Part shown: positions 1 through 7,999 of the stretch, piece after piece
How the letters are laid out: each line of letters begins with the position of its first letter
How positions within the stretch are numbered: position 1 is the stretch's first letter
Source of the DNA: Butyrivibrio sp.
GTDB taxonomy: Bacteria > Bacillota > Clostridia > Lachnospirales > Lachnospiraceae
Length of the DNA stretch: 64,000 bases
Direction of reading: 5' to 3'
Assembly (NCBI GenBank): GCA_017535785.1
Contig: JAFXTN010000037.1
Span: 310,001 to 374,000 of the forward strand
Program-made: the position numbers and the translations under genes
The notes under the pieces: model-generated
What the model was told of the DNA's origin: nothing
Seen by the model: the letters and a program-made list of their open reading frames with translations, nothing else
Database searches by the model: none

Positions 1-1089
1 TCTAGAGACTGCAAGGACTACGATATTGAGATGGAGAAGGTTATGGCGGCTGTAAACATGGGAGCCGAGGCTATCATGGATCTTTCAAGCCACGGAAACA
101 CACAGCCCTTTAGACAGAAGCTCACATCATCATGTCCCGCTATGATCGGAACAGTACCTATCTACGACAGTGTTATCCACTATCAGAGAGATCTTGCCAC
201 ACTTTCAGCACAGGACTTCATTGATGTAGTAAGACTTCATGCGCAGGACGGCGTTGACTTTGTGACTCTTCACTGCGGAATTACAAGAAAGACGATCGAG
301 CAGATCAAGAAGCACAAGAGAAAGATGAACATCGTTTCAAGAGGCGGATCACTTGTATTTGCCTGGATGTGTATGACAGGAAATGAGAATCCTTTCTATG
401 AATACTATGATGAGATCCTTGAGATATGCAGAGAGTACGACGTTACCATTTCACTCGGCGATGCCTGCAGACCCGGATGCCTAGCCGATGCCAGCGATGT
501 ATGCCAGATCGAAGAGCTTGTAAGACTTGGAGAGCTTACAAAGAGAGCTTGGGAAAAAGACGTACAGGTAATGGTTGAGGGTCCCGGCCACATGCCGATG
601 GATCAGATCGAAGCCAACATGAAGATACAGAATACGATCTGCATGGGAGCTCCTTTCTATGTACTCGGTCCTCTTGTTACCGATATCGCTCCCGGATACG
701 ATCACATCACATCTGCAATAGGAGGAGCCATCGCGGCAGCTTCAGGTGCAGCATTCCTTTGCTACGTAACACCTGCTGAGCACCTTGCACTTCCCAATGT
801 CGATGACGTTAAGCAGGGGATCATCGCTTCCAAGATCGCTGCTCACGCAGCGGATATCGCTAAGAAGATCCCTCACGCAATGGACAGAGACAACGCTATG
901 GGTGATGCCAGAAGAGTCCTTGATTGGGATAAGCAGTGGGAGTGCGCTTTGGATCCCGAGACAGCCAAGAAGATCCGTGATGACAGATCTCCCGAGTTTG
1001 ACGACACATGTTCAATGTGTGGTAAGTTCTGCGCTGTACGCAGCATGAACAAGGCACTTGAGGGAGAATACGTAGATATTCTGGGATAA
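1..1089 (+). CDS. thiC: Phosphomethylpyrimidine synthase ThiC, 5' end cut by window
   Basis: This radical SAM enzyme converts aminoimidazole ribotide to hydroxymethylpyrimidine phosphate in thiamine synthesis in the cytoplasm. The frame is open from base 1, so the N-terminal part lies outside the window; about 362 codons are present. Visible family motifs are [20 protein letters not shown] and [19 protein letters not shown], the last two carrying histidines expected to bind the metal. The C-terminal cluster motif CSMCGKFC gives CX2CX3C, the shorter spacing I associate with some clostridial and archaeal members rather than CX2CX4C. The gene ends in a strong terminator. A second thiamine gene, thiT, lies about 7 kb downstream in a separate unit. 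Confidence 0.96.
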   Translation, partial: SRDCKDYDIEMEKVMAAVNMGAEAIMDLSSHGNTQPFRQKLTSSCPAMIGTVPIYDSVIHYQRDLATLSAQDFIDVVRLHAQDGVDFVTLHCGITRKTIEQIKKHKRKMNIVSRGGSLVFAWMCMTGNENPFYEYYDEILEICREYDVTISLGDACRPGCLADASDVCQIEELVRLGELTKRAWEKDVQVMVEGPGHMPMDQIEANMKIQNTICMGAPFYVLGPLVTDIAPGYDHITSAIGGAIAAASGAAFLCYVTPAEHLALPNVDDVKQGIIASKIAAHAADIAKKIPHAMDRDNAMGDARRVLDWDKQWECALDPETAKKIRDDRSPEFDDTCSMCGKFCAVRSMNKALEGEYVDILG

Positions 1090-1108
1090 TTTGAATACTG
1101 ATTTCAAC

Positions 1109-1143
1109 AAGCCCGCATGGTTAACAGCTATGCGGGCTTTTAT
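1109..1143 (+). terminator. Intrinsic terminator after thiC
   Basis: Inverted repeat AAGCCCGCAT / ATGCGGGCTT with a short loop, followed by TTTTAT. It ends the thiC transcript 20 bases after the stop codon. Confidence 0.9.
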
Positions 1144-1217
1144 ATTAAATTAGATCAAGAAAAGACATTAATTTTGGTATGTTTTATTTGTGCAAAATTG
1201 TGATATCATAATATTCA

Positions 1218-1246
1218 TCAACAAAAATGAACTATTTTAATATAAA
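1218..1246 (+). promoter_or_regulatory. Candidate leuA promoter
   Basis: TCAACA, a 17-base spacer, then TATAAA (1241-1246). Both boxes are imperfect, so this is a weak call. The 147 bases between the thiC terminator and leuA are very AT-rich. I see no T-box or leucine-rich leader peptide in them. Confidence 0.3.
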
Positions 1247-1251
1247 TAGTT
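1230..1251 (+). promoter_or_regulatory. Perfect palindrome over the candidate leuA -10 box
   Basis: Arms AACTATTT and AAATAGTT with a 6-base centre TAATAT, perfectly symmetric. It overlaps the proposed -10 hexamer, where a bound repressor would block transcription. Its binding protein is unknown; the AraC-type domain encoded by the next gene is one candidate. Confidence 0.45.
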
Positions 1252-1291
1252 TAAAAATAATCAAATTTACATCCGGAGGGATAAGAATATT

Positions 1292-3283
1292 ATGAAAAAT
1301 TTCGAGAAATACCAGCGTCAATATTTTATGCCGCCTAAGTGCACATACGAGTGGGTTAAGAAGGATTATGTAGATCATCCGCCCATCTGGTGCAGTGTTG
1401 ACCTTAGAGACGGAAACCAGGCACTTATCGAGCCCATGAGTCTAGATGAGAAGCTTGAGTTCTTTACTATGCTGGTTGATCTTGGATTTAAAGAGATAGA
1501 GATCGGATTCCCTGCAGCTTCAGAGACAGAGTTTGAGTTTGCAAGAACTCTTATCGAGAAGAACATGATCCCCGATGATGTTACTGTTCAGGTTCTTACA
1601 CAGGCAAGAGAGCACATCATCAAGAGAACATTCGAGGCTGTACAGGGTGCACCCAGAGCGATCATCCACCTTTACAATTCTACATCTGTAGCTCAGCGTG
1701 AGCAGGTGTTCAAGAAGAGCAAGGAAGAGATCAAAAAGATCGCGATCGAAGGAGCTAAGCTTCTTGATAAATTAGCAAAAGAGACTACAGGTAATTTCTC
1801 TTTTGAGTATTCACCCGAGAGTTTCCCCGGAACAGAGGTTGATTACGCAGTAGAGGTTTGTAATGCGGTTCTTGATGTATGGAAGCCTACCAAGGAGAAC
1901 AAGGTTGTCATCAACATCCCTACAACAGTTGAGATCGCAATGCCTCACGTATTCGCTACACAGGTTGAGTATATAAGCAAGAATCTTAAGTATCGTGACG
2001 CCGTAAATCTTTCACTTCATCCTCACAACGACAGAGGAACAGGTGTCAGCGACGCAGAGCTTGGATGCCTTGCAGGTGCTGACAGGATTGAGGGAACTCT
2101 TTTCGGAAACGGTGAGAGAACAGGTAACGTTGATATCGTTACACTTGCACTCAACATGTATTCACACGGTGTTGATCCCGGACTTGATTTCAGCAAGATA
2201 ATGAAGATCGCCGAGACATACGAAAGACTTACAAGAATGCGCATCTACGAGAGACAGCCTTATGCAGGTCAGCTCGTATTTACAGCTTTCTCAGGCTCAC
2301 ACCAGGATGCTATTTCCAAGGGATTTTCATGGCACGAGCAGAAAAAGGACAACGGTATCTGGTCTGTTCCTTATCTTCCCATCGATCCCAAGGATCTCGG
2401 AAGAGAGTACGACGGAGACGTTATCCGTATCAACAGCCAGTCAGGTAAGGGCGGCGTAAGCTACATCCTTAAGACAAATTATGGTATGATGGTTCCTAAG
2501 GAAATGCAGTCTGACATCAGCTATACGATCAAAGATATTTCCGACAGAGAACACGCAGAGCTTTCACCTGCGAGGATTTATCAGATCTTTGAAGATAAAT
2601 ACGTCCACAACAACTACGTATTCAGAATTCCGGATTGTTCCTTCAAGAAGGTAGACGGAATCCTTGCTGAAGTTAAGATAATGCATTTTGACAACGAACA
2701 CGTTGTTGAGGCCAACGGTAACGGACGTCTCGATGCCGTAAGTAATGCTATCAAGCAGTATTTCAACATCAGCTATGAGCTTTCAACCTACGAGGAGCAT
2801 GCTCTTTCAAGAGGATCTTCTTCAAAGGCCTGCACATACGTTGGAATTACCTGCAAGGGCAAGAAGTACTGGGGTGTAGGTATCGACGAAGACGTTATCA
2901 TGTCATCCGTAAATGCTCTTGTTATCGCAGTCAACCAGATCGACGCGGTAAGGAACAGTAAGGAAGCCAAGGATGAGCGTATCAATACGATCATGAACTA
3001 CATCCAGGAGAATTACCTCACTGTTACTTTGGATGATCTCTCAAGACAGTTCTACCTGTCAAAGCCTTACCTTTCCAAGTTCATCAAGGAAAAGTCCGGC
3101 ATGACATTCGGAGACAATGTTAAGAGGATCAGACTCAACAAGGCTAGCACACTTCTTAGAAACGGCAACATGAAGATCGAGAAGGTTGCGGAGGCAGCAG
3201 GATATCAGAACGTTGAGCACTTCAACAGACTATTTAAGAAAAAGTACGGAATGACACCCGTTCAGTACAGAAGTACCAGATAA
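1292..3283 (+). CDS. leuA: 2-isopropylmalate synthase fused to a C-terminal AraC-type DNA-binding domain
   Basis: The enzyme part joins acetyl-CoA to 2-ketoisovalerate, the first step of leucine synthesis. It resembles the clostridial type-2 LeuA of about 555 residues: DLRDGNQ near residues 37-43, the metal-binding SLHPHNDRG near 240-248, and the LeuA dimer/allosteric domain around 460-550 (EANGNGRLDAV, SSSKACTYVG). The remaining 100 residues, about 562-663, are a complete AraC-family double helix-turn-helix with SKPYLSKFIKEKSGMTF and AEAAGYQNVEHFNRLFKKKYG. The frame is continuous with no sign of a frameshift. The start follows a good site, CCGGAGGG. AraC domains are usually joined to sensor domains, not biosynthetic enzymes, so this may be a leucine-responsive enzyme that also regulates transcription. 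The enzymatic call is secure; the regulatory role is inferred. Confidence 0.93.
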   Translation: MKNFEKYQRQYFMPPKCTYEWVKKDYVDHPPIWCSVDLRDGNQALIEPMSLDEKLEFFTMLVDLGFKEIEIGFPAASETEFEFARTLIEKNMIPDDVTVQVLTQAREHIIKRTFEAVQGAPRAIIHLYNSTSVAQREQVFKKSKEEIKKIAIEGAKLLDKLAKETTGNFSFEYSPESFPGTEVDYAVEVCNAVLDVWKPTKENKVVINIPTTVEIAMPHVFATQVEYISKNLKYRDAVNLSLHPHNDRGTGVSDAELGCLAGADRIEGTLFGNGERTGNVDIVTLALNMYSHGVDPGLDFSKIMKIAETYERLTRMRIYERQPYAGQLVFTAFSGSHQDAISKGFSWHEQKKDNGIWSVPYLPIDPKDLGREYDGDVIRINSQSGKGGVSYILKTNYGMMVPKEMQSDISYTIKDISDREHAELSPARIYQIFEDKYVHNNYVFRIPDCSFKKVDGILAEVKIMHFDNEHVVEANGNGRLDAVSNAIKQYFNISYELSTYEEHALSRGSSSKACTYVGITCKGKKYWGVGIDEDVIMSSVNALVIAVNQIDAVRNSKEAKDERINTIMNYIQENYLTVTLDDLSRQFYLSKPYLSKFIKEKSGMTFGDNVKRIRLNKASTLLRNGNMKIEKVAEAAGYQNVEHFNRLFKKKYGMTPVQYRSTR

Positions 3284-3295
3284 ACAGGGATTTTT

Positions 3296-4345
3296 ATGAT
3301 GAAAAGAATTTGTGCGGTTTTGCTTCTTGCGATCTTGCTTTTGACAGGATGCGGCAATCCGGCTGAACAGAAGGTTGTTTTTACCACCGGATTTACCGAT
3401 GATCAAGTATTTAGAATAGAGAATGCGGTTTGCACACTCACCGAGGCAATGGCTTATCTTGTAAATATGCAGGAGGGCTATGAGAGTACCTTCGGAACGG
3501 ATATTTGGAACTCGGAGACGGACAGCGGAACTGTCGAGGACAGGTTAAAAGACTCTGTGCTTGCCAAGATCGCCCAGATCAAGGCGATGAATCTTTTGGC
3601 AAAAGAGATGGGAATAGAGCTCGAGGAATCCGAAGAAAAGCTCGCGACAGAAGCTGCAAAAGAGTATTTTGAGACTCTTTCCGACGCAGACAAAAAGGCT
3701 ATGAACAACATAACCGTTGATGATATTGCCGCGATATATGAAGAGCACGCGCTTGCCGACAAGCTTTATGATTACATAATCAGGGACATCAATCCCGAGA
3801 TAAGTGATGATGAGGCAAGGACCATAACCGTAGAGCAGATACTCATTAAGACCTATAGTCTCGATGCTTCGGGCAAAAAAGAGAGCTTTGACGATCCTGC
3901 CAAGACAAGGGCTTTGAGAAAAGCAGAGGAAGTAAAAAAGCTTCTTGCTGAGGGCGCAAGCTTTGAAGAGACCATGGCTGAGTACAATGAGGCAGACGAA
4001 GGAACTATCTCTTTTGGTAAGGGAGATATGGATGAAGCCTACGAAGAGGCGGCGTTCTCTCTCGGAACCGAAGAGGTGAGCGATATCGTTGAAGCGGAGG
4101 ACGGCTACGTTATCATCAAGTGCATCAGTACCTTCAACAGAGAAGAGACCGAGGCCAATAAGATCAAGATCGTTGCCGAGCGTAAAAGAGAAGTCTTCGG
4201 AGAGCAGTACGATACATTCGTTTCGGGACTTAGTAAGCAGCTCAACGAAAAGCTCTGGGATTCGGTTACGCTGGTAGATGATGAGAATGTCACAACGACC
4301 GGACTTATGGATGTTTATCAGAAATATTTTAAGAAAGATAAGTAA
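3296..4345 (+). CDS. PrsA-like peptidylprolyl isomerase lipoprotein
   Basis: Probable membrane-anchored foldase helping exported proteins fold outside the membrane. The N-terminus is a lipoprotein signal peptide with lipobox LLTGC. An extended helical region follows, then a parvulin-type rotamase domain at about residues 178-278 (VEQILIKT, GTISFGKGDMDEAYEEAAFSLG, DGYVIIKCIS). Total length, about 349 residues, is typical of PrsA/SurA-like proteins. The gene starts 12 bases after leuA; two ATG codons are in tandem (3296 and 3299) behind a modest CAGGGA. A hairpin that is also a CIRCE element follows the stop codon. Placement beside htpG fits a protein-folding role. Confidence 0.85.
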   Translation: MMKRICAVLLLAILLLTGCGNPAEQKVVFTTGFTDDQVFRIENAVCTLTEAMAYLVNMQEGYESTFGTDIWNSETDSGTVEDRLKDSVLAKIAQIKAMNLLAKEMGIELEESEEKLATEAAKEYFETLSDADKKAMNNITVDDIAAIYEEHALADKLYDYIIRDINPEISDDEARTITVEQILIKTYSLDASGKKESFDDPAKTRALRKAEEVKKLLAEGASFEETMAEYNEADEGTISFGKGDMDEAYEEAAFSLGTEEVSDIVEAEDGYVIIKCISTFNREETEANKIKIVAERKREVFGEQYDTFVSGLSKQLNEKLWDSVTLVDDENVTTTGLMDVYQKYFKKDK

Positions 4346-4365
4346 ATAAGTATAAAAGGCCATTA

Positions 4366-4392
4366 TTAGCACTCGCGACTTGTGAGTGCTAA
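4366..4392 (+). promoter_or_regulatory. CIRCE element (HrcA operator)
   Basis: Exact match to the CIRCE consensus: TTAGCACTC, nine bases, GAGTGCTAA. It lies 106 bases before the htpG start and directly upstream of the candidate -35 box. HrcA is known to bind this element in groE and dnaK operons; HrcA control of htpG is inferred from position. Confidence 0.92.
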
Positions 4393-4398
4393 TTTTTT
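4366..4398 (+). terminator. CIRCE hairpin followed by a T-run, likely terminator of the upstream unit
   Basis: The nine-base CIRCE arms are followed at once by TTTTTT (4393-4398), the layout of an intrinsic terminator. Because the foldase gene ends 20 bases upstream, the element can end that transcript as RNA as well as bind HrcA as DNA. Confidence 0.6.
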
Positions 4399-4399
4399 A

Positions 4400-4428
4400 T
4401 TGACTTTTGTTCAGTCCGGAATTAAACT
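4400..4428 (+). promoter_or_regulatory. Candidate htpG promoter
   Basis: TTGACT, 17 bases, TAAACT. The same pair of hexamers with the same spacing occurs before thiT (7900-7928), which supports it as a real vegetative promoter. The -35 box begins 8 bases after the CIRCE element. Confidence 0.55.
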
Positions 4429-4498
4429 TTATTTTGTACGATAAATTCAGCCGAATAGCGTACTTAATATACTGAAATGATACAAAGGAGTGAGAATT

Positions 4499-6625
4499 AT
4501 GGCTTCAAAAAAGGGTAATCTTTCTATTAACAGCGAGAACATGTTTCCGATAATCAAGAAATGGCTTTATTCGGATCATGATATTTTTTACAGAGAAGTA
4601 ATTTCCAACGCGTGCGATGCTATCACCAAGATCCGCAAGATGGATATGATGGGTGAGTATGAGCTTCCTGCGGATTTTAAGCCCCGCGTTGATGTGATAC
4701 TTAATGATAAAGATAAGACGATCAAGATCGTAGATAACGGTATCGGTATGACAGCAGAGGAGGTTGAGGAGTACATCAACCAGGTTGCTTTCTCGGGTGC
4801 TACCGATTTCCTTAATAAGTACAAGGACAAGGCCAATGCCGATCAGATCATCGGTCATTTCGGACTTGGTTTCTATTCTACATTCATGGTTTCCGATTCC
4901 GTTGATATCGACACACTTTCATATAAGTCAGATGCAGCTTCCGTTCACTGGACATGCGATGGCGGCTCTGATTTTGAGATGAGTGACGGAGATAAAAAAG
5001 AAGTAGGAACAACTATCACACTTCATCTTTCCGATGACTGCCTTGAGTTCTGCAACGAGTACAAGGCAAGAGAAGTTGTTCAGAAGTACTGCTCATTCAT
5101 GCCTTACGAGATATATCTCTCAAGAGAAAACGAGCAGGATACAGAGACGATCAAGGCAAGCGAGAAGCTTGATTCCGATATTGTAATTGAAGAAGTTCAT
5201 CCCGAGAAGAAAGAGGGCGAGGATAAAGAGCCTGAGCTTGAGTACAAGATCAAGAGAAGACCTCAGCTTCTCAATGACACACATCCTCTTTGGGGCAAGA
5301 CACCCAAGGACTGCACAGACGAGGAGTATCTTGAGTTCTACAGAAAAGTATTCCGCGATTACAAAGAGCCTCTTTTCTGGATCCACCTCAACATGGATTA
5401 TCCCTTCAACTTAAAGGGTATTCTTTACTTCCCTAAGATCAACATGGAGTTTGAATCGATCGAGGGAACTATCAAGCTTTACAACAACCAGGTATTTATC
5501 GCAGATAACATCAAGGAAGTCATTCCGGAATACCTTATGCTCTTAAAGGGTGTTATCGATTGTCCAGATCTTCCTCTTAACGTTTCAAGAAGTGCGCTTC
5601 AGAACGACGGCTTTGTTAAGAAAATCTCTGAGTATATCAGCAAGAAGGTTGCTGAGAAGCTTGCAGGACTTTGCAAGACAGATAAAGAGAATTACGACAA
5701 ATACTGGGATGATATCAGTCCCTTCATCAAATACGGTTGCCTTCGTGACGACAAGTTCTGCGAGAAGATGAATGATTACATTCTCTTCAAGAATCTTGAC
5801 GGCAAGTACCTCACACTTCCCGATGCGCTTCAGATCAACAAGGAAGCTGAGGATAGAGCGGCATCCGACGATCCGAAGGGAGTCGATGATGACGCCTATG
5901 CCAATGATGCCGAAGAGTCGAGCCGGAACGGCGAAGACGATTCGATGCATCAGACGGCTAGAAGCGACGCAGATAAGTCCGAAGACAAGAAGGATGAGAA
6001 AGAGGAGAAAGAACCTCGCACTATCTACTATGTAACAGACGAGCAGCAGCAGAGTCAGTACATCAAGATGTTCAAGGCTCAGAAGATGGAAGCGTTCATC
6101 ATGAACCACAACATCGACACACCTTTCATGCAGCAGCTTGAATCCAAGAACGAAGGCATAAGATTCCAGAGGATCGATGCCGACCTTACAGATACCTTCA
6201 AGTCAAGAACCTCCAAGAAGGTTGCTGCGGAGCTTGAGGAAAAAGAGAAAGAGCTTGCTGAGAAGATCAAGAAGGCTCTTAAGAACGATAGACTTAATGT
6301 TAAGCTTGAGAAACTCAAGGATAAAAAGATGGCTTCAATGCTCACTGTTTCCGAGGAATCAAGACGTATGGCCGACATGATGAAGATGTACGCCATGAAC
6401 GGAATGGCAATGGGAGACTTTGGCAACGAAGGCCAGACACTTGTACTTAATGCGAACCATCCTCTTGTTCAGTATGTAATGGACAATAAAGATGCAGAGA
6501 ACACAACAATGATCTGTGAGCAGCTTTACGATCTTGCCAGGATCCAGAACGCACCTCTTGAAGGTGATGCAATGTCCGCATTCGTAGCAAGAAGCAATGA
6601 GATCATGATGGCTCTTGCAAAATGA
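4499..6625 (+). CDS. htpG: Molecular chaperone HtpG (bacterial Hsp90)
   Basis: ATP-dependent cytoplasmic chaperone. The start at 4499 is set by AAAGGAG at 4484-4490; an in-frame GTG at 4490 overlaps that site and is unlikely. The GHKL ATPase domain shows ISNACDAI, DNGIGMT and GHFGLGFYSTFMV. The middle domain shows LFWIHLNMDYPFNLKGILYFP and DLPLNVSRSALQ. At 708 residues it is longer than E. coli HtpG, partly from a strongly acidic, low-complexity insertion at about residues 450-505 before YYVTDEQQQSQYIKMF. The DNA of that insertion looks richer in GC than its surroundings. CIRCE upstream suggests heat-shock control by HrcA. Confidence 0.95.
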   Translation: MASKKGNLSINSENMFPIIKKWLYSDHDIFYREVISNACDAITKIRKMDMMGEYELPADFKPRVDVILNDKDKTIKIVDNGIGMTAEEVEEYINQVAFSGATDFLNKYKDKANADQIIGHFGLGFYSTFMVSDSVDIDTLSYKSDAASVHWTCDGGSDFEMSDGDKKEVGTTITLHLSDDCLEFCNEYKAREVVQKYCSFMPYEIYLSRENEQDTETIKASEKLDSDIVIEEVHPEKKEGEDKEPELEYKIKRRPQLLNDTHPLWGKTPKDCTDEEYLEFYRKVFRDYKEPLFWIHLNMDYPFNLKGILYFPKINMEFESIEGTIKLYNNQVFIADNIKEVIPEYLMLLKGVIDCPDLPLNVSRSALQNDGFVKKISEYISKKVAEKLAGLCKTDKENYDKYWDDISPFIKYGCLRDDKFCEKMNDYILFKNLDGKYLTLPDALQINKEAEDRAASDDPKGVDDDAYANDAEESSRNGEDDSMHQTARSDADKSEDKKDEKEEKEPRTIYYVTDEQQQSQYIKMFKAQKMEAFIMNHNIDTPFMQQLESKNEGIRFQRIDADLTDTFKSRTSKKVAAELEEKEKELAEKIKKALKNDRLNVKLEKLKDKKMASMLTVSEESRRMADMMKMYAMNGMAMGDFGNEGQTLVLNANHPLVQYVMDNKDAENTTMICEQLYDLARIQNAPLEGDAMSAFVARSNEIMMALAK

Positions 6626-6630
6626 TACAA

Positions 6631-6679
6631 AATCTGTAATAATGGATTAACAAATTTAAATATTTCATCATTACAGATT
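6631..6679 (+). repeat. Long inverted repeat between htpG and the lipase gene
   Basis: Arms AATCTGTAATAATG and CATCATTACAGATT pair over 14 positions with one mismatch around a 21-base loop. There is no following T-run on the + strand, so it is not a clear terminator. It ends 15 bases before the next start codon and could affect mRNA stability or translation. Confidence 0.5.
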
Positions 6680-6693
6680 GAATTGGGGAAAAA

Positions 6694-7875
6694 ATGAATA
6701 GGATAAACGCATTAAAAAAGGGAAACACACTACTAAAGATTTTTTTGTTCAGTACCGCGATACTGGCATGCTATTACACTTGGGATCTGTTTCAGGATCC
6801 CTTTGGCTTTTCGGGATTCAGAGATAATCCCGTTTGGTTTGTTATAAAGATCCTTTTCTTTATAGCCGTTGAGTCAACGATGTTTTGGATAGGGATTGTG
6901 CTCGTCTACATTAACTGTAAACAGCTTGGGATCAAGTGGAGAGTACTCGGAGTAGTATTCGGAATGGTCCCGATAGCACATCTTATCCTTCTTGGTAAGA
7001 TCATAAGAACAGCGGATTCCGAGATAAAAGTTGAATCCGAGAGGATCAAGCTTAACGCAGCGAGAGCAGGGGCTCAGATATGTAAGACCAAGTATCCGAT
7101 CCTCATGGTCCACGGTGTGTTCTTCAGAGATTTTGAGCATCTTAATTACTGGGGAAGGATACCTCAGGAGCTTATTGATAACGGAGCTACTATATTCTAC
7201 GGAGAGCATAACAGTGCATCACCTGTCTCCACGAGCGGAGAAGAGCTTGCAAAGAGGATCAAGGATATCAAGGCTCAGACCGGCTGTGAGAAGGTCAATG
7301 TCATTGCGCATTCAAAGGGTGGACTTGATATGAGATATGCGATCTCTAAGTGCGGAGCATACGAGGATGTCGCATCTCTTACAACTATCAATACACCACA
7401 CAGAGGCTGTGAATTTGCGGACTTTCTTCTTGAGAAGATCCCTGTGACACAGCAGGTGGCTGTTGCTTCTGCATATAATGCGGGGGCTGCAAGACTTGGT
7501 GATATCAATCCTGATTTTATCGGTGCTGTGACCGATCTTACTCATGCAGCTTGCTATAAATTAAATGAAGAGGTTCTCGACAGAGAAGAGGTTTATTATC
7601 AGTCTGTGGGATCTATCCAGGTCAAGCCTTCGGCAGGAAGATTCCCGCTCAATATGTCATATCATCTGGTGAAGGCTTTTGACGGAAGAAATGACGGACT
7701 TGTTGGAGAGAAGTCTTTCCCTTGGGGAAGCGATTTCAAGATGCTCATCCCTCGCGGAAAAAGAGGTATCTCTCACGGTGACATGATAGATCTAAACCGC
7801 GAGAACATCAAAAACTTTGATGTCAGAGAATTTTATGTTCAGCTTGTGAGCGATCTTAAGGCTAAAGGCTTTTAA
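6694..7875 (+). CDS. Membrane-anchored alpha/beta-hydrolase, lipase-like
   Basis: Probable lipase or esterase of 393 residues. Two or three hydrophobic segments in the first 100 residues anchor it in the membrane. The hydrolase domain starts near residue 130 with YPILMVHG, the usual oxyanion-hole strand. The nucleophile elbow is AHSKGG (Ser207), a lysine variant of the common AHSQGG. Likely partners are Asp334 in GRNDGLVG and His361 in ISHGDM, in the order seen in Pseudomonas-type triacylglycerol lipases. The substrate is unknown. A GGGG-type site precedes the ATG. It is probably read from htpG or from its own weak promoter; no clear promoter is visible. Confidence 0.78.
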   Translation: MNRINALKKGNTLLKIFLFSTAILACYYTWDLFQDPFGFSGFRDNPVWFVIKILFFIAVESTMFWIGIVLVYINCKQLGIKWRVLGVVFGMVPIAHLILLGKIIRTADSEIKVESERIKLNAARAGAQICKTKYPILMVHGVFFRDFEHLNYWGRIPQELIDNGATIFYGEHNSASPVSTSGEELAKRIKDIKAQTGCEKVNVIAHSKGGLDMRYAISKCGAYEDVASLTTINTPHRGCEFADFLLEKIPVTQQVAVASAYNAGAARLGDINPDFIGAVTDLTHAACYKLNEEVLDREEVYYQSVGSIQVKPSAGRFPLNMSYHLVKAFDGRNDGLVGEKSFPWGSDFKMLIPRGKRGISHGDMIDLNRENIKNFDVREFYVQLVSDLKAKGF

Positions 7876-7899
7876 ATCGCTCAACGATGCGTATTATGA

Positions 7900-7928
7900 T
7901 TGACTTTTAATGTTAACAATAATAAACT
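7900..7928 (+). promoter_or_regulatory. thiT promoter
   Basis: TTGACT, 17-base spacer, TAAACT, identical in hexamers and spacing to the htpG candidate. Transcription would begin near 7935, leaving a leader of about 65 bases. Confidence 0.6.
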
Positions 7929-7950
7929 TGGTTTGAAAATAAAATAAGCC

Positions 7951-7990
7951 AGGGGTGAAGATGCTGAGACAGAACAGCATCTGGAGGAGG
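7951..7990 (+). promoter_or_regulatory. thiT leader hairpin with a GCTGAGA sequence, next to the ribosome binding site
   Basis: AGATGCTG (7959-7966) and CAGCATCT (7975-7982) form a perfect 8-bp stem, immediately followed by GGAGGAGG (7983-7990). GGGG at 7952-7955 and GCTGAGA at 7963-7969 resemble part of the TPP riboswitch (THI box). The ACCC...CCTGAT...CCAGCG...GGG half is missing, and the predicted leader is too short for a full aptamer. It may be a relic, a minimal regulatory hairpin or chance. Confidence 0.35.
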
Positions 7991-7999
7991 GTATTTTTT

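Noticed and set aside
1145-1291. T-box or leucine leader peptide before leuA
   Set aside because: No AGGGTGG-type T-box sequence, no terminator pair and no short frame with leucine codons were found.
3545-4372. Long minus-strand open frame (275 codons) opposite the foldase gene
   Set aside because: It mirrors a well-supported lipoprotein gene, has no ribosome site and no recognisable protein features; a shadow frame.
7935-7999. Full TPP riboswitch before thiT
   Set aside because: Only GGGG and GCTGAGA match; the second conserved half and enough length are missing, so it is listed only as a hairpin with partial resemblance.
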